A stretch of DNA of 64,000 nucleotides, from positions 1 through 64,000 of the forward strand of contig NZ_MAXF01000035.1 in NCBI RefSeq assembly GCF_001704635.1, given 5' to 3'. Origin of the DNA: Streptomyces sparsogenes. Its GTDB lineage: Bacteria > Actinomycetota > Actinomycetes > Streptomycetales > Streptomycetaceae. Both the position numbers and the translations under genes were made by a program. This document shows positions 48,492 to 57,349 of the stretch, piece after piece (position 1 is the first letter of the stretch; each line of letters opens with the position of its first letter). The notes under the pieces were generated by a model. The model was not told the origin of the DNA and ran no database searches. It saw nothing but the letters and a program-made list of their open reading frames with translations.

Positions 48492-49332
48492 GCTCCTGCC
48501 GCTGCCGCCCCAGCCCGTCGATCTCCAGCTCGACGACGTCCCCGGCCCGCAGATACGGCTTGGGTTCGGGCCGTCCCAAGGCCACGCCCGCCGGGGTGCC
48601 GGTGTTGATGACGTCACCCGGGTAGAGGGTCATGAACTGGCTGAGGTAGCGGACCACCTGGGCCACCGGGAAGATCTGGTCCGCCGTGGTGCCGTCCTGC
48701 TTCAGCTCGCCGTTGACCCACAGCCTCAGGGCCAGCGCCTGGGGGTCGGGGACCTCGTCGGCGGTCACCAGCCAGGGGCCGAGGGGGTTGAACGTCTCGC
48801 AGTTCTTGCCCTTGTCCCACTGGCCGCCGCGCTCGATCTGGAACGCCCGCTCCGAGACGTCGTGGGCGACGGCGTAGCCCGCGACCGCGGCGAGGGCCTC
48901 CTCGTCGGACTCCAGGTAGCGGGCCGTCCGCCCGATGACGACGGCCAGCTCCACCTCCCAGTCGGTCTTCACGCTGCCGCGCGGCACCAGGACCGTGTCA
49001 TCGGGGCCGACGACCGTGTCCGGGGCCTTCATGAAGAGGATCGGCTCCTCGGGGATCGCCGCGCCGGTCTCCGTGGCGTGGTCGTGGTAGTTCAGCCCGA
49101 TGCACACGATCTTGCCGATACGGCCCAGGGGCGGGCCGATACGGGAGCCGGCGTCCAGCGCGGGCAGCTCCCCGGAGGCGGCCGCCTCGCGGATCCGGGC
49201 GAGCGCCGCCTCATCGGCGAGCAGGGTCCCGTCGATGTCCTCGACCAGGCCCGACAGATCGCGCGGGGTGCCCGTCTCGTCGAGCACCGCCGGGCGCTCG
49301 GCCCCCGCCGGTCCGACACGCAGCAGCTTCAT
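48478..49332 (-). CDS. Fumarylacetoacetate hydrolase family protein
   Basis: The 284-residue FAH-fold protein has GLNYHDHATETG, PILFMKAPDTVVGP, DWEVELAVVIG with the metal-binding Glu residues, and INTGTPAGVALG. Such proteins hydrolyse C-C bonds of beta-keto acids or isomerise/decarboxylate them, for example in fucose or aromatic degradation. GGGAG lies before the ATG; a longer start at 49392 lacks support. Beside a sugar oxidoreductase and ROK gene, a sugar-acid pathway is plausible. Confidence 0.92.
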   Translation of the reverse strand: MKLLRVGPAGAERPAVLDETGTPRDLSGLVEDIDGTLLADEAALARIREAAASGELPALDAGSRIGPPLGRIGKIVCIGLNYHDHATETGAAIPEEPILFMKAPDTVVGPDDTVLVPRGSVKTDWEVELAVVIGRTARYLESDEEALAAVAGYAVAHDVSERAFQIERGGQWDKGKNCETFNPLGPWLVTADEVPDPQALALRLWVNGELKQDGTTADQIFPVAQVVRYLSQFMTLYPGDVINTGTPAGVALGRPEPKPYLRAGDVVELEIDGLGRQRQELKGA

Positions 49333-49420
49333 CCTGATGACTCCCGTAGATCGAAGGGTCGAAGGGGCGCTCCCTGGCTGGCGATCCTCCAAGAGCCACG
49401 TCCACTCCGCAAGACTCCGT

Positions 49421-50188
49421 TCACCTACTGGACCGGCCGGCCCCTTGGGCTCCCTTCTTGGCCTTCACGTCTCGCTCCTCGCCCTTCGCGGCCGCCTTCT
49501 CGTCGGGGCCCTGACGGTGCAGCAGCGCCCGCTCGACCGCGGTCCAGGTCGTGCTGGTCGCCAGGTACAGCCCGGCCGCGAGCGGCACCACGGCCGCGGT
49601 GACGAGCGTGCCGAACGACAGCAGGGGCAGCAGCCTGGCCGCGCCGGCCGGGACCCCGGGGGCGGCCGGCCGGTCCCCGGCCGCCTTGACGGCGCGGCGG
49701 TACGTCCAGGCGGCGACCGCCGCGATCAGCGCGAACAGGGCCAGGTAGACCGGGCCGTGGGGCGGGGTCGGGTCGCCGCCCCACCGGCCGCCCAGCGGGG
49801 CGCCCGCCAGGGTGTGCTCCAGCAGGTCACCGGCTCCGCTGCCGGTGGAGAACAGGTGGTACATCACGAAGAAGACGGGGAGCTGGAGGAGCGTCGGCAG
49901 ACAGCCCGCCAGCGGCGAGGCCGACTCCTTCTCGTACAGCTCGGCCACGGCGCGCCGCAGCCGCTCCGGATCGCCCTTGTGACGGCGGCTCAGCTCCGCC
50001 ATCTTGGGCGCGAGCGCGGCCCGCGCCTTCTCGCCGCGCACGGCCGCGCGGGCGAGCGGATGGAGCGCGGCGCGCACGCACAGCGTGAACAGGACGATCG
50101 CGGCGGCCGTCGCGGACGCCCCGAACAGCGGGGCGAGACGGTCGGCGAGCCAGGCCAGCAGGGTGCCCAGCGAGGCGAAAACGGACAT
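49421..50188 (-). CDS. yidC: YidC/Oxa1-family membrane insertase (paralogue)
   Basis: The 255-residue insertase has the conserved YidC core: RAALHPLARAAVRGEKARAAL in the first helical loop with the groove Arg, PEIxxL-like MAELSRRHKGDPERLRRAVAELYEKE, and LPTLLQLPVFFVMYHLF. It has five hydrophobic segments and a basic C-terminal tail. It is shorter than the housekeeping YidC next to rpmH in Streptomyces, so it is a second copy. It is followed upstream by a DUF6412 membrane protein gene, a pairing seen in other Streptomyces. Confidence 0.9.
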   Translation of the reverse strand: MSVFASLGTLLAWLADRLAPLFGASATAAAIVLFTLCVRAALHPLARAAVRGEKARAALAPKMAELSRRHKGDPERLRRAVAELYEKESASPLAGCLPTLLQLPVFFVMYHLFSTGSGAGDLLEHTLAGAPLGGRWGGDPTPPHGPVYLALFALIAAVAAWTYRRAVKAAGDRPAAPGVPAGAARLLPLLSFGTLVTAAVVPLAAGLYLATSTTWTAVERALLHRQGPDEKAAAKGEERDVKAKKGAQGAGRSSR

Positions 50189-50297
50189 GGGAAAGCCCTC
50201 CACGGGGTCTCGTCGTGGTGCCGGAACGCGTGCCGGAACGCGGTGCCGGAATCGGTGGGATCCGGTGAGTCGGCGTGACGAGCCGCGCGGGCTTCAG

Positions 50298-50396
50298 GGC
50301 CCGGATGCGGGTTGCGCCCGGATACGGGACGCGCCCCGACTCGGGACGCGCCCGGATACGGGTTTCGCCCGAATGCGGGTCGCGGGATGCGGGAGA
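50298..50396. repeat. Imperfect tandem repeats of about 20 bp upstream of the yidC-type gene
   Basis: Units around CGCCCGGATACGGG(ACG/TTT) recur about five times between the insertase and DUF6412 genes. No gene is seen in this 215-bp gap. Confidence 0.7.
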
Positions 50397-50403
50397 AGAG
50401 CCC

Positions 50404-50712
50404 CTACGCGGCCGTCGGCAGGCGACGGCCCGGCGCTCGCGGCCGCGGCCGGCCGGAGGCGTCGGGATCCCGCTGGGCCAGGAACGCCGTGCGGCGCTCC
50501 CTGTCCCGTATCGCGGTGCGTATTCGCCCCGGCGGAAGCGGGGCGAGACAGCGGGCGGCCAGCAGCGCGCAGGTCAGCAGCGCGGCCGCGAGCGCGGCGG
50601 TCGCGGCGAGGGCGACGGCGCTGATCAGGCCGGTGTGGGTGAGGAGCGATCCCGTCAGCAGGAACAGGAGCACGCCGAGGTGCGCCCGCAGCACTTCCAC
50701 GCGATGGACCAT
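50404..50712 (-). CDS. DUF6412-type small membrane protein
   Basis: The 102-residue protein has two hydrophobic helices (LGVLLFLLTGSLL and ISAVALAATAALAAALLTCALLAARCL) and a basic C-terminus (RTAIRDRERRTAFLAQRDPD). This pattern, next to a YidC paralogue, matches DUF6412 proteins of Streptomyces. Function unknown; it may assist the insertase. Confidence 0.75.
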   Translation of the reverse strand: MVHRVEVLRAHLGVLLFLLTGSLLTHTGLISAVALAATAALAAALLTCALLAARCLAPLPPGRIRTAIRDRERRTAFLAQRDPDASGRPRPRAPGRRLPTAA

Positions 50713-50773
50713 CGGACTCCCCCTCCCCCCGCGATTCCCCTGCTCCGCCCGCTACTTGAGTTCGAAAAAGAGT

Positions 50774-51595
50774 CTAGCCGCCGCCACCGACAGCGCGCGG
50801 CTCGGCCGCCTTCAGCCTGCCCCACACCACCAGCCGGTACCGGGAGGTGTACTCCGGGGTGCAGGTCGTCAGCGTGATGTAGTAGCCCGGCTCGGTGTAG
50901 CGGTAGCGCGGATGCCGGGAACTGTGCGGCACCGCCGCGACGACCGTGCCGTCGGAGGGCGAGGTGCGCGCCAGGGTCCGCTCGACGACATACGTGTAGC
51001 GGGCGTCGGCCACCTCGACCCGGATCGTGTCGCCGGGGCGCACCTCGTCGAGGTGGCGGAACGGCTCGCCGTGCGTGTTGCGGTGGCCCGCGAGCGCGAA
51101 GTTGCCCGCCTGGCCGGGCTGCGCGGTCTTCGGGTAGTGGCCCACGTAGCCCTTGTTGAGCACCCCCGCCCTGCTGATGCCCTCGGCCACGGGGGCGGTC
51201 AGCCCGATGCGGGGGATGCGCAGCACGGCGTAGGTCTGGTCCCGGCTCGGGCTCCGGGGTCCGGCGGCCGCGGGGGAGGTACGGGTCCCGGCGCGGCCGG
51301 AGTCCGGAGCGGAGGCGCCGGGCGAGGCCCCCGACGAGTCACCGCCGGGCCGTTCCCCCGCCGAGCCGTCCCCGTCCCCGCCCCCGGCGCGCCACTCCCG
51401 CTCCAGGGCGGCCACTTCCCGCTCGGCGCCCTCCCGCGCCTGCCGGTTGGTCCACCACAGCTGGTGGACGACGAAGAGCAGCATGACCAGACCGAGGGTG
51501 ACGACGAGCTCCGCGCCGGTCCACAGGACCCGCGCCAGGACCGCCCGCCGCGCGCGCCGCCCCCGTACGACCACCGGTAACCGCTGCCGCCGCAC
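50774..51595 (-). CDS. Class E sortase
   Basis: The 273-residue enzyme anchors LAxTG proteins to the cell wall. It has a cytoplasmic basic start, one membrane helix (TGAELVVTLGLVMLLFVVHQL), a disordered Gly/Ser/Pro linker, and the sortase core with catalytic His in ALAGHRNTHG, Cys in ITLTTCTPEY and Arg in SRYRLVVWG. GGGAGG precedes the GTG start. Its likely substrate is the LAATG protein at 45059-46036. All three catalytic residues are present, unlike in the class F homologue at 42805-43413. Confidence 0.92.
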   Translation of the reverse strand: MRRQRLPVVVRGRRARRAVLARVLWTGAELVVTLGLVMLLFVVHQLWWTNRQAREGAEREVAALEREWRAGGGDGDGSAGERPGGDSSGASPGASAPDSGRAGTRTSPAAAGPRSPSRDQTYAVLRIPRIGLTAPVAEGISRAGVLNKGYVGHYPKTAQPGQAGNFALAGHRNTHGEPFRHLDEVRPGDTIRVEVADARYTYVVERTLARTSPSDGTVVAAVPHSSRHPRYRYTEPGYYITLTTCTPEYTSRYRLVVWGRLKAAEPRAVGGGG

Positions 51596-51689
51596 GCCGA
51601 CCTCCCTCCGGTCGGGGCACCATAGGCCCTGCGGCCCGCACTCTCCAGAGCCACGCGCTCGCCAGAGCAACGCCGGGCCGGCACACCCC

Positions 51690-53018
51690 CTACGCCCCCA
51701 GCAGCCGCGAGACCGTGTAGATCACCAGCCCGGCCAGCGCGCCGACGACCGTGCCGTTGATCCGGATGAACTGGAGGTCCCGCCCGATGTGCGCCTCGAT
51801 CTTCCGCGAGGTGTGCTCCGCGTCCCAGCCCGCCACGGTCTCGGTGATCAGCGAAGTGATCTCGTCCCGGTAGGTGGTGACCACGTACACCGCCGCGTCC
51901 TCCAGCCATCCGTCGACCTTCGCCCGCAGCCGCTCCTCCGTGGCCAGCCGTGCGCCGAGGGAGAGGATCGCCGCCCGCGCCCGCAGCCGCAGCTCGCTGC
52001 GCTCGTCCTCCGCCGCCGCGACGATCATCGCCCGTACGGAGGCCCACGCCGAGGCGATCAGGTCCTGCACCTCGCCCCGCCCCAGCACCTCGGTCTTCAG
52101 GCGCTCCACGCGCGTGCGGGTGTCGGTATCGGACTGAAGGTCGCCCGCGAAGTCGGTGAGGAAGCGGTCCAGGGCCCCGCGCGCCGGGTGGGCCGGCATG
52201 TCGCGCATCTCGCTGACGAACCGGAGCAGTTCCTTGTAGACCCGCTCGCCGACCTTCTTGTCGACGAACCGCGGCGTCCAGCCGGGCGCGCCGCCCGCCA
52301 CCGCCTCCATCACCGACTCGTTGTGCTCGACGAGCCAGTCGTGGGCGCGCAGGCACACCAGGTCCACGACCCGGCGGTGTCCGCCGTCCGCGACAATTCG
52401 CTCCAGCATCTTGCCCAGGCCCGGTGCGATCTCCTGCGCGTCGGCGCGCCGGGTGATCGCCTCGCCCACCACGGCCTGTACGTCGGAGTCGCGCAGCACC
52501 CTCAACGCGCCGCGCAGCGCCGTCGCCAGTTCGGCCGTCACCCGGTCGGCGTGGGCGGGTTCGGCCAGCCAGGTGCCCAGCCGGCTGCCGATGCCGACGG
52601 TCCTCAGCCGCTGCCGCACCACGTCGCCGGACAGGAAGTTCTCGCCGACGAACTCGCCGAGGCTCACGCCCAGCTGGTCCTTCTTGGTGGGGATGATCGC
52701 GGTGTGCGGGATCGGCAGCCCCATGGGCCGCCGGAACAGCGCGGTCACCGCGAACCAGTCGGCCAGGGCGCCGACCATGCCGGCCTCGGCGGCCGCGGCC
52801 GCGTAACCGGCCCAGCCGCCCGCGCCGGCCGACCGCGCCCAGGTGGCCAGCGCGTACACCACGGCGACGGCCAGCAGCAGCGCCGTCGCGATGGTCTTCA
52901 TGCGGCGCACGCCGCGGCGCTTCTCCACGTCCAGGGGGCTGTCGAAGGAGAAGGCCGCGGACGGCGGCGCTCCCGACTCACCCGTCGTCATCCGGTCCAT
53001 CCGGTCCATTCGCTCCAC
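51690..53018 (-). CDS. DUF445 family membrane protein
   Basis: The protein of about 440 residues has N-terminal hydrophobic segments (TIATALLLAVAVVYALATW, AEAGMVGALADWFAVTALFRRPMG), the DUF445 hallmark IPHTAIIPTKKDQLGVSLGEFVGENFL, a long helical region, and a C-terminal helix. Function in bacteria is unknown. The start is uncertain: GTG 53018 or one of three in-frame ATGs (53009, 53000, 52991) in an M-D-R repeat. It is divergent from an SGNH hydrolase gene. Confidence 0.9.
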   Translation of the reverse strand: MERMDRMDRMTTGESGAPPSAAFSFDSPLDVEKRRGVRRMKTIATALLLAVAVVYALATWARSAGAGGWAGYAAAAAEAGMVGALADWFAVTALFRRPMGLPIPHTAIIPTKKDQLGVSLGEFVGENFLSGDVVRQRLRTVGIGSRLGTWLAEPAHADRVTAELATALRGALRVLRDSDVQAVVGEAITRRADAQEIAPGLGKMLERIVADGGHRRVVDLVCLRAHDWLVEHNESVMEAVAGGAPGWTPRFVDKKVGERVYKELLRFVSEMRDMPAHPARGALDRFLTDFAGDLQSDTDTRTRVERLKTEVLGRGEVQDLIASAWASVRAMIVAAAEDERSELRLRARAAILSLGARLATEERLRAKVDGWLEDAAVYVVTTYRDEITSLITETVAGWDAEHTSRKIEAHIGRDLQFIRINGTVVGALAGLVIYTVSRLLGA

Positions 53019-53283
53019 CCGGTCGAGCCGTCCCCTCGGTCATTGTCTCTTTCCTATGTCAGTCGCCCATGGAGTGGAACGTACGGGCGGTTCCCATCGT
53101 CTGAGTGGGCGAGCGGCCCCGTACGCCGGGGGCAGGCCGACGGGCGGACGCGGCCGGGGCCATGGGATCATGGTGAACCGACCGGACCGCATCGGCGCGG
53201 CTGATCTCTCGCAGTTATCGTCCACTTTCGGAAGCCCAGGGTTGGGAAACCCAGGCTCCGTCTGCCCGAGGAGACACCCGTCC

Positions 53284-54606
53284 ATGAGTGTGCCCCCCAT
53301 GCCCAGACGCACGGCTTATGCCGTGCTCGCTGCGCTGGCGGCGGTGGTGGTCCTCATCTCGACCGCGATATTCGTCGGAGTCGGCAACAGCGACGGCAGC
53401 CTCGACGCCGCCGCCCGCAAGCCCGGCGGCTCCGCCGCCCCGGCCTCGGCCGGCACCTGGGTGGGCACCTGGTCCACGTCCGCCGCCGCGGCCGAGCCCA
53501 ACACGCTGCGGGGCTACGCCGGTATGTCGATAAGGAACGTCGTCCACACCAGTGTCGGCGGCAGCCAGGCGCGCATCCAGCTCTCCAACCTCTACAGCGC
53601 CCGCCCGCTGACGATCACCCACGCCTCACTCGCCCTGGCGGCCGCGCCCAGCAACCCGACCGCCGCCGCGGGCACCATGCGCCGTCTCACCTTCGGCGAG
53701 CGCTCGTGGGTGACCATCCCGCCCGGCCAGGCCGCCACCAGCGACCCGGTGCGGCTGGACATCCCGGAGGCCGCCGACCTGCTGGTGACCACCTACACCC
53801 CGCGCGCCTCCGGCTCGGTGACCTACCACCCGCACGCCCGCCAGACCTCCTACCTGGCGCGCGGTGACCGTACGGAGGACACCGCGGGGGCGGCCTACAC
53901 CGAGCAGAGCCCGTACTGGCGCTATCTGACGGCCGTGGACGTGTGGAGCACGGAGGCCCACGGCGCCGTCGCCGTCATCGGCGACTCCATCACCGACGGC
54001 ATCACCTCCACCGCCGGGGCCAACCACCGCTGGACCGACTTCCTCGCCGAGCGGCTGCGCACCGAGCCCGGCGCCCCCCGCTACAGCGTGCTCAACTCGG
54101 GCATCAGCGGCAACCGCGTGCTGACCGACGGCACCCAGGTGCCGCCGAACAACCCCAGCGCCCTGTCCCGCTTCGAGCGCGACGTGCTCTCCCGTACGGG
54201 CGTCAAGGCCGTCGTCGTCGAGCTGGGCGTCAACGACATACTGCGCCCCCCGCACCAGACCGACGCGGACGCGATCGTCAGGGGGCTGCGGCGGCTGACC
54301 GAGCAGGCCCACGCGCGCGGGCTGCGCGTCGTCGGTGCCACCCTGGCGCCCTTCTACGGCCACCGCGGCTACACCCCGCGGCTGGAGGCCGTGCGCCAGC
54401 AGGTCAACACGCGGATCCGGGCGGGCGAGGTCTTCGACGCCGTGGTCGACTTCGACCAGGCGCTGCGCGACCCGGTCTCCCCGCTGCGGCTGCGCCCCTC
54501 GTACGACTCGGGCGACCACCTCCACCCCAGCGACGACGGCTACCGGGCGATGGCGCGGGCACTCGACCTGGACGACCTCAGGGGCGGCGCGGCGGCCGAG
54601 TTGTAG
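53284..54606 (+). CDS. Secreted SGNH/GDSL esterase
   Basis: The 440-residue protein has an N-terminal signal anchor (YAVLAALAAVVVLISTAIFVGV), a beta-sandwich-like domain (GTWVGTWSTSAAAAEPNTLRG), and an SGNH domain with the nucleophile Ser in VIGDSITDG, the block II Gly in NSGISGNRVL, Asn in ELGVNDIL, and D-H-L-H (GDHLHPSDDGYRAMA). It should be an extracellular esterase or deacetylase. GAGGAG is upstream of the ATG. A 16-bp tandem repeat follows the stop. Confidence 0.9.
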   Translation: MSVPPMPRRTAYAVLAALAAVVVLISTAIFVGVGNSDGSLDAAARKPGGSAAPASAGTWVGTWSTSAAAAEPNTLRGYAGMSIRNVVHTSVGGSQARIQLSNLYSARPLTITHASLALAAAPSNPTAAAGTMRRLTFGERSWVTIPPGQAATSDPVRLDIPEAADLLVTTYTPRASGSVTYHPHARQTSYLARGDRTEDTAGAAYTEQSPYWRYLTAVDVWSTEAHGAVAVIGDSITDGITSTAGANHRWTDFLAERLRTEPGAPRYSVLNSGISGNRVLTDGTQVPPNNPSALSRFERDVLSRTGVKAVVVELGVNDILRPPHQTDADAIVRGLRRLTEQAHARGLRVVGATLAPFYGHRGYTPRLEAVRQQVNTRIRAGEVFDAVVDFDQALRDPVSPLRLRPSYDSGDHLHPSDDGYRAMARALDLDDLRGGAAAEL

Positions 54607-54630
54607 CCGGCCGGGGCGGGATCCGCCCCC

Positions 54631-54692
54631 GTGCGATCCGAACCCCGTGCGATCCGAACCCCGTGCGATCCGAACCCCGTGCGATCCGCACC
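54631..54692. repeat. 16-bp tandem repeat, four copies
   Basis: GTGCGATCCGAACCCC is repeated exactly three times, with a fourth, shortened copy GTGCGATCCGCACC. It lies between converging genes, and no hairpin terminator is otherwise visible there. Confidence 0.9.
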
Positions 54693-54713
54693 GGCGGGAT
54701 CCGCTCCCGGCTT

Positions 54714-55475
54714 CTAGTCGTCCGACCAGCGCCTGTCCAGGGACCTCCGCCGCTCGCGCCGCTCGGCCCGCAGCTCCCGCCGCTCCTCGTGGCGCTCGGC
54801 CAGGAACCGCTTGCGGTCCTCCTTGATGCGCCGGCGCTCCTCCTTGCGCAGCTTGCGCTCCACGGCCACGCCCCCGAACAGGGCGAGGCCGGTGACGGTC
54901 ACCCGGGGGGAGCCCGGCGAGCCCTCGCCGGACCCGCTGTGGTCGAAGGCGCCCAGGATGCCGACGCCGCCGACGTGGACATCGAGGTCCGGCGGGGCGG
55001 TCACCTGGATACCGCCCATGATCGCGAAGCAGCGGATCACCGTGTCGCGGTCCTCGAAGCGGGCCTCGCGCAGATCGATCTCGCCGCCGCCCCAGAAGAC
55101 GAAGGAGGTGAAGCGGCGCGGGACGGTCCAGCGGCCCTTGCGCTGGAAGCCGCTCATGACCGCGATCCCGGTCCGGGAGGTCGGGGTGGAGCCGACCCGC
55201 CCCGTCCAGCCGTCCTCGGCCGCGGGCGCGGGATCGGCGGCGGACGGGCGGCCGGGCACCGGGAGGTCCCGTACGAGCGGTTCGAGTTCGGCGTGGGTCC
55301 GGGCCCGGTACGCCGCGTCCAGGCGCTCCTCGAACTCCTCCATGGTGAGACGTCCTTCGGCGACGCCCTCCCTGAGCGCCTCGGCGATCCGCTCGCGCTC
55401 GGCGTCCGAGGCCCGCATCTGCGACCCGGCCTGGGGTCGGGGCGCCATGTCCCCCGAGGATGCACCGCTCGTCAT
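54714..55475 (-). CDS. DUF1707 protein with LiaF-like C-terminal domain
   Basis: The 253-residue protein has DUF1707 at the N-terminus (MRASDAERERIAEALREG, LTMEEFEERLDAAYRARTHAEL), a linker, then a beta-helical LiaF/cell-wall-stress-like domain (FVFWGGGEIDLREARF, IMGGIQVTAPPDLDVHVGG) and a basic coiled tail. No transmembrane helix is present. Its ATG overlaps the stop of the ABC ATPase gene (ATGA), so it is coupled to the exporter operon. It probably senses envelope stress; this is inferred. Confidence 0.87.
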   Translation of the reverse strand: MTSGASSGDMAPRPQAGSQMRASDAERERIAEALREGVAEGRLTMEEFEERLDAAYRARTHAELEPLVRDLPVPGRPSAADPAPAAEDGWTGRVGSTPTSRTGIAVMSGFQRKGRWTVPRRFTSFVFWGGGEIDLREARFEDRDTVIRCFAIMGGIQVTAPPDLDVHVGGVGILGAFDHSGSGEGSPGSPRVTVTGLALFGGVAVERKLRKEERRRIKEDRKRFLAERHEERRELRAERRERRRSLDRRWSDD

Positions 55476-56488
55476 ACGGACAGACTAGTCGGGCCGGGCC
55501 CCGAGGCCACGTCAGTCTTCCCCGCCGGGTACAGCATCCGGGCGATGACGTCCTCGATATCGGGCTCCCGCACCGACAGGTCGACCAGCGGATATCCGTC
55601 GGCCACCGCCGCCACGAGCGGCGCGGCGCTGCTCCCGGCCGGGAACGCGAGCCACTGCCGCGGCCCTTCGACCCGCACCGTCCGGCAGCCCGGGATCTCG
55701 ATCGGCGGCAGCTCCCGCTCCAGGTCGACGACGAGCGTCCGCTCGCTCTCCCCCACCGCGTGCAGCCCCGCCAGCCCGCCGTCGTACACCAGCCGCCCAT
55801 GGTCGATGACCATCACCCGCTCGCACAGCTGCTCGATGTCGGTCAGGTCATGGGTGGTCAGCAGCACGGTCGTGCCCTGCTCGGCGTTCACCTCGCGCAG
55901 GAACTCCCGCACCTTCGCCTTGCTGACCACGTCGAGCCCGATCGTCGGCTCGTCGAGGTAGAGCACCTCGGGGTCGTGCAGCAGGGCGGCCGCGATGTCG
56001 CCGCGCATCCGCTGGCCAAGGGAGAGCTGACGGACCGGCACCTCGAGCAGCGCGCCGAGGTCCAGGAGTTCCACGCACCGGTCCAGGTTCTCGCGGTACC
56101 GGCCGTCGGGGATCCGGTACATCCGCCGCACCAGCGCGTACGAGTCGCGCAGCGGCAGGTCCCACCACAGGGTCGTGCGCTGCCCGAAGACCACGCCGAT
56201 GCGCCGCGCCAGCCGGGTGCGCTCGCGCGACGGGTCGATCCCGGCCACCCGCAGCCGGCCGCCGCTGGGCACCAGGATCCCGGTGAGCATCTTGATCGTG
56301 GTGGACTTCCCGGCGCCGTTGGGCCCGATGTAGCCGACCATCTCCCCGCGCGGCACCCGGAAGCTGATGCCGTCCACGGCGCGCACCTCGCGCCGCTCGC
56401 GGCGCAGCAGCCCGGCCCGGCGCCGCACCTGGAACACCTTCTCGACCCCGTCGAGCTCGATGAAGTCGTCGTCCGCGCACCCGTCCAT
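55472..56488 (-). CDS. ABC-2 type exporter ATP-binding protein
   Basis: The 338-residue ATPase has Walker A GPNGAGKS, the Q-loop FGQRTTLWWDLP, signature LSLGQRMRG, Walker B VLYLDEPTIGLD and a switch His in LLTTHDL. The LWWDLP and GQRMRGDIAAALLHDP forms are typical of the ATPase that partners DUF990/ABC-2 permeases, as the two next genes are. AGGGGAG precedes the ATG. Confidence 0.93.
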   Translation of the reverse strand: MDGCADDDFIELDGVEKVFQVRRRAGLLRRERREVRAVDGISFRVPRGEMVGYIGPNGAGKSTTIKMLTGILVPSGGRLRVAGIDPSRERTRLARRIGVVFGQRTTLWWDLPLRDSYALVRRMYRIPDGRYRENLDRCVELLDLGALLEVPVRQLSLGQRMRGDIAAALLHDPEVLYLDEPTIGLDVVSKAKVREFLREVNAEQGTTVLLTTHDLTDIEQLCERVMVIDHGRLVYDGGLAGLHAVGESERTLVVDLERELPPIEIPGCRTVRVEGPRQWLAFPAGSSAAPLVAAVADGYPLVDLSVREPDIEDVIARMLYPAGKTDVASGPGPTSLSV

Positions 56489-56521
56489 CCCGGCTCCCCT
56501 CAACCCCTCTCACAGCCTCTC

Positions 56522-57349
56522 TCAGCTCCCCGTGCTCCGATACGACCGCAGCCCCCGCCGCCAGAGCAGCCCGGCCAGCAGGCAGCAGCCGAGCGCGACC
56601 AGGGGGGCGGCGAAGCCCACCTGGCCCGGCAGGCCCAGCGGGTTGTCCCGGCGCAGGATGTGCAGCGCGGGCAGCCAGTTGACGAAGGCCAGCGGGATCA
56701 CGAAGGTGACACCGCGCAGCACCTCCCGCCCGAAGACCGTCGGCGGGTACTGCAACAGGGTGTTGCCGCCGTAGGTGAAGGAGTTCTGCACCTCGGAGGC
56801 GTCGTTGGCCCAGAACTGGAAGGCCCCGCCGGCCACGAAGACCGCCCCGAAGATCGCGCCCCCGCTCAGCAGCATCACCGGCACCAGCAGCACCCGGTCG
56901 ACCGTCCAGTCGATGTCCAGCCGGACCAGCGACCAGACGAGCAGCAGCAGCCCCTGGCTGATCCGGCCCAGCCTGCGCAGCGCGAAGCGGTCGGCGGCCA
57001 CCTGGGCGAGGATCGGGACGGGCCGCACCAGCAGCGTGTCCATCGTGCCGTCCCTGACCCGGCGGCCGACCCGGTCCATGCTGCCCAGGATCAGGTCCGC
57101 GAGACCGAAGGCGGTGCTGGTGGTGCCGTACAGGAAGGCCACCTCGGGCAGGGTGAAGCCGCCGAGCGTGCCGACGTGCGAGAACATCAGCGCGATCACG
57201 ACGAAGTCCAGCCCGGTCGCCGCGAAGTTCCCGACCGTCATGATCAGGAACGAGGTGCGGTACGCCATCGTGGAGCGCACCCACATCCCGACGATCAGCA
57301 GATAGGCGCGCACCCCGTGGTACGCGCGGGAGCGAAGCGATTCAGCCAC
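56522..57349 (-). CDS. ABC-2 type (DUF990-like) permease subunit 1
   Basis: The 275-residue membrane protein has about six hydrophobic segments, with YLLIVGMWVRSTMAYRTSFL at the start and LVRPVPILAQVAADRF, the loop common to DUF990-type permeases. The GTG start overlaps the stop of the second permease gene by 8 bp (GTGGCTGA). It forms a heteromeric exporter with the neighbouring permease and ATPase; cargo unknown. Confidence 0.88.
   Translation of the reverse strand: MAESLRSRAYHGVRAYLLIVGMWVRSTMAYRTSFLIMTVGNFAATGLDFVVIALMFSHVGTLGGFTLPEVAFLYGTTSTAFGLADLILGSMDRVGRRVRDGTMDTLLVRPVPILAQVAADRFALRRLGRISQGLLLLVWSLVRLDIDWTVDRVLLVPVMLLSGGAIFGAVFVAGGAFQFWANDASEVQNSFTYGGNTLLQYPPTVFGREVLRGVTFVIPLAFVNWLPALHILRRDNPLGLPGQVGFAAPLVALGCCLLAGLLWRRGLRSYRSTGS

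Noticed and set aside
54631-54692. Possible CRISPR-like array
   Set aside because: Units are 16 bp, directly adjacent and without unique spacers; no cas genes are present.
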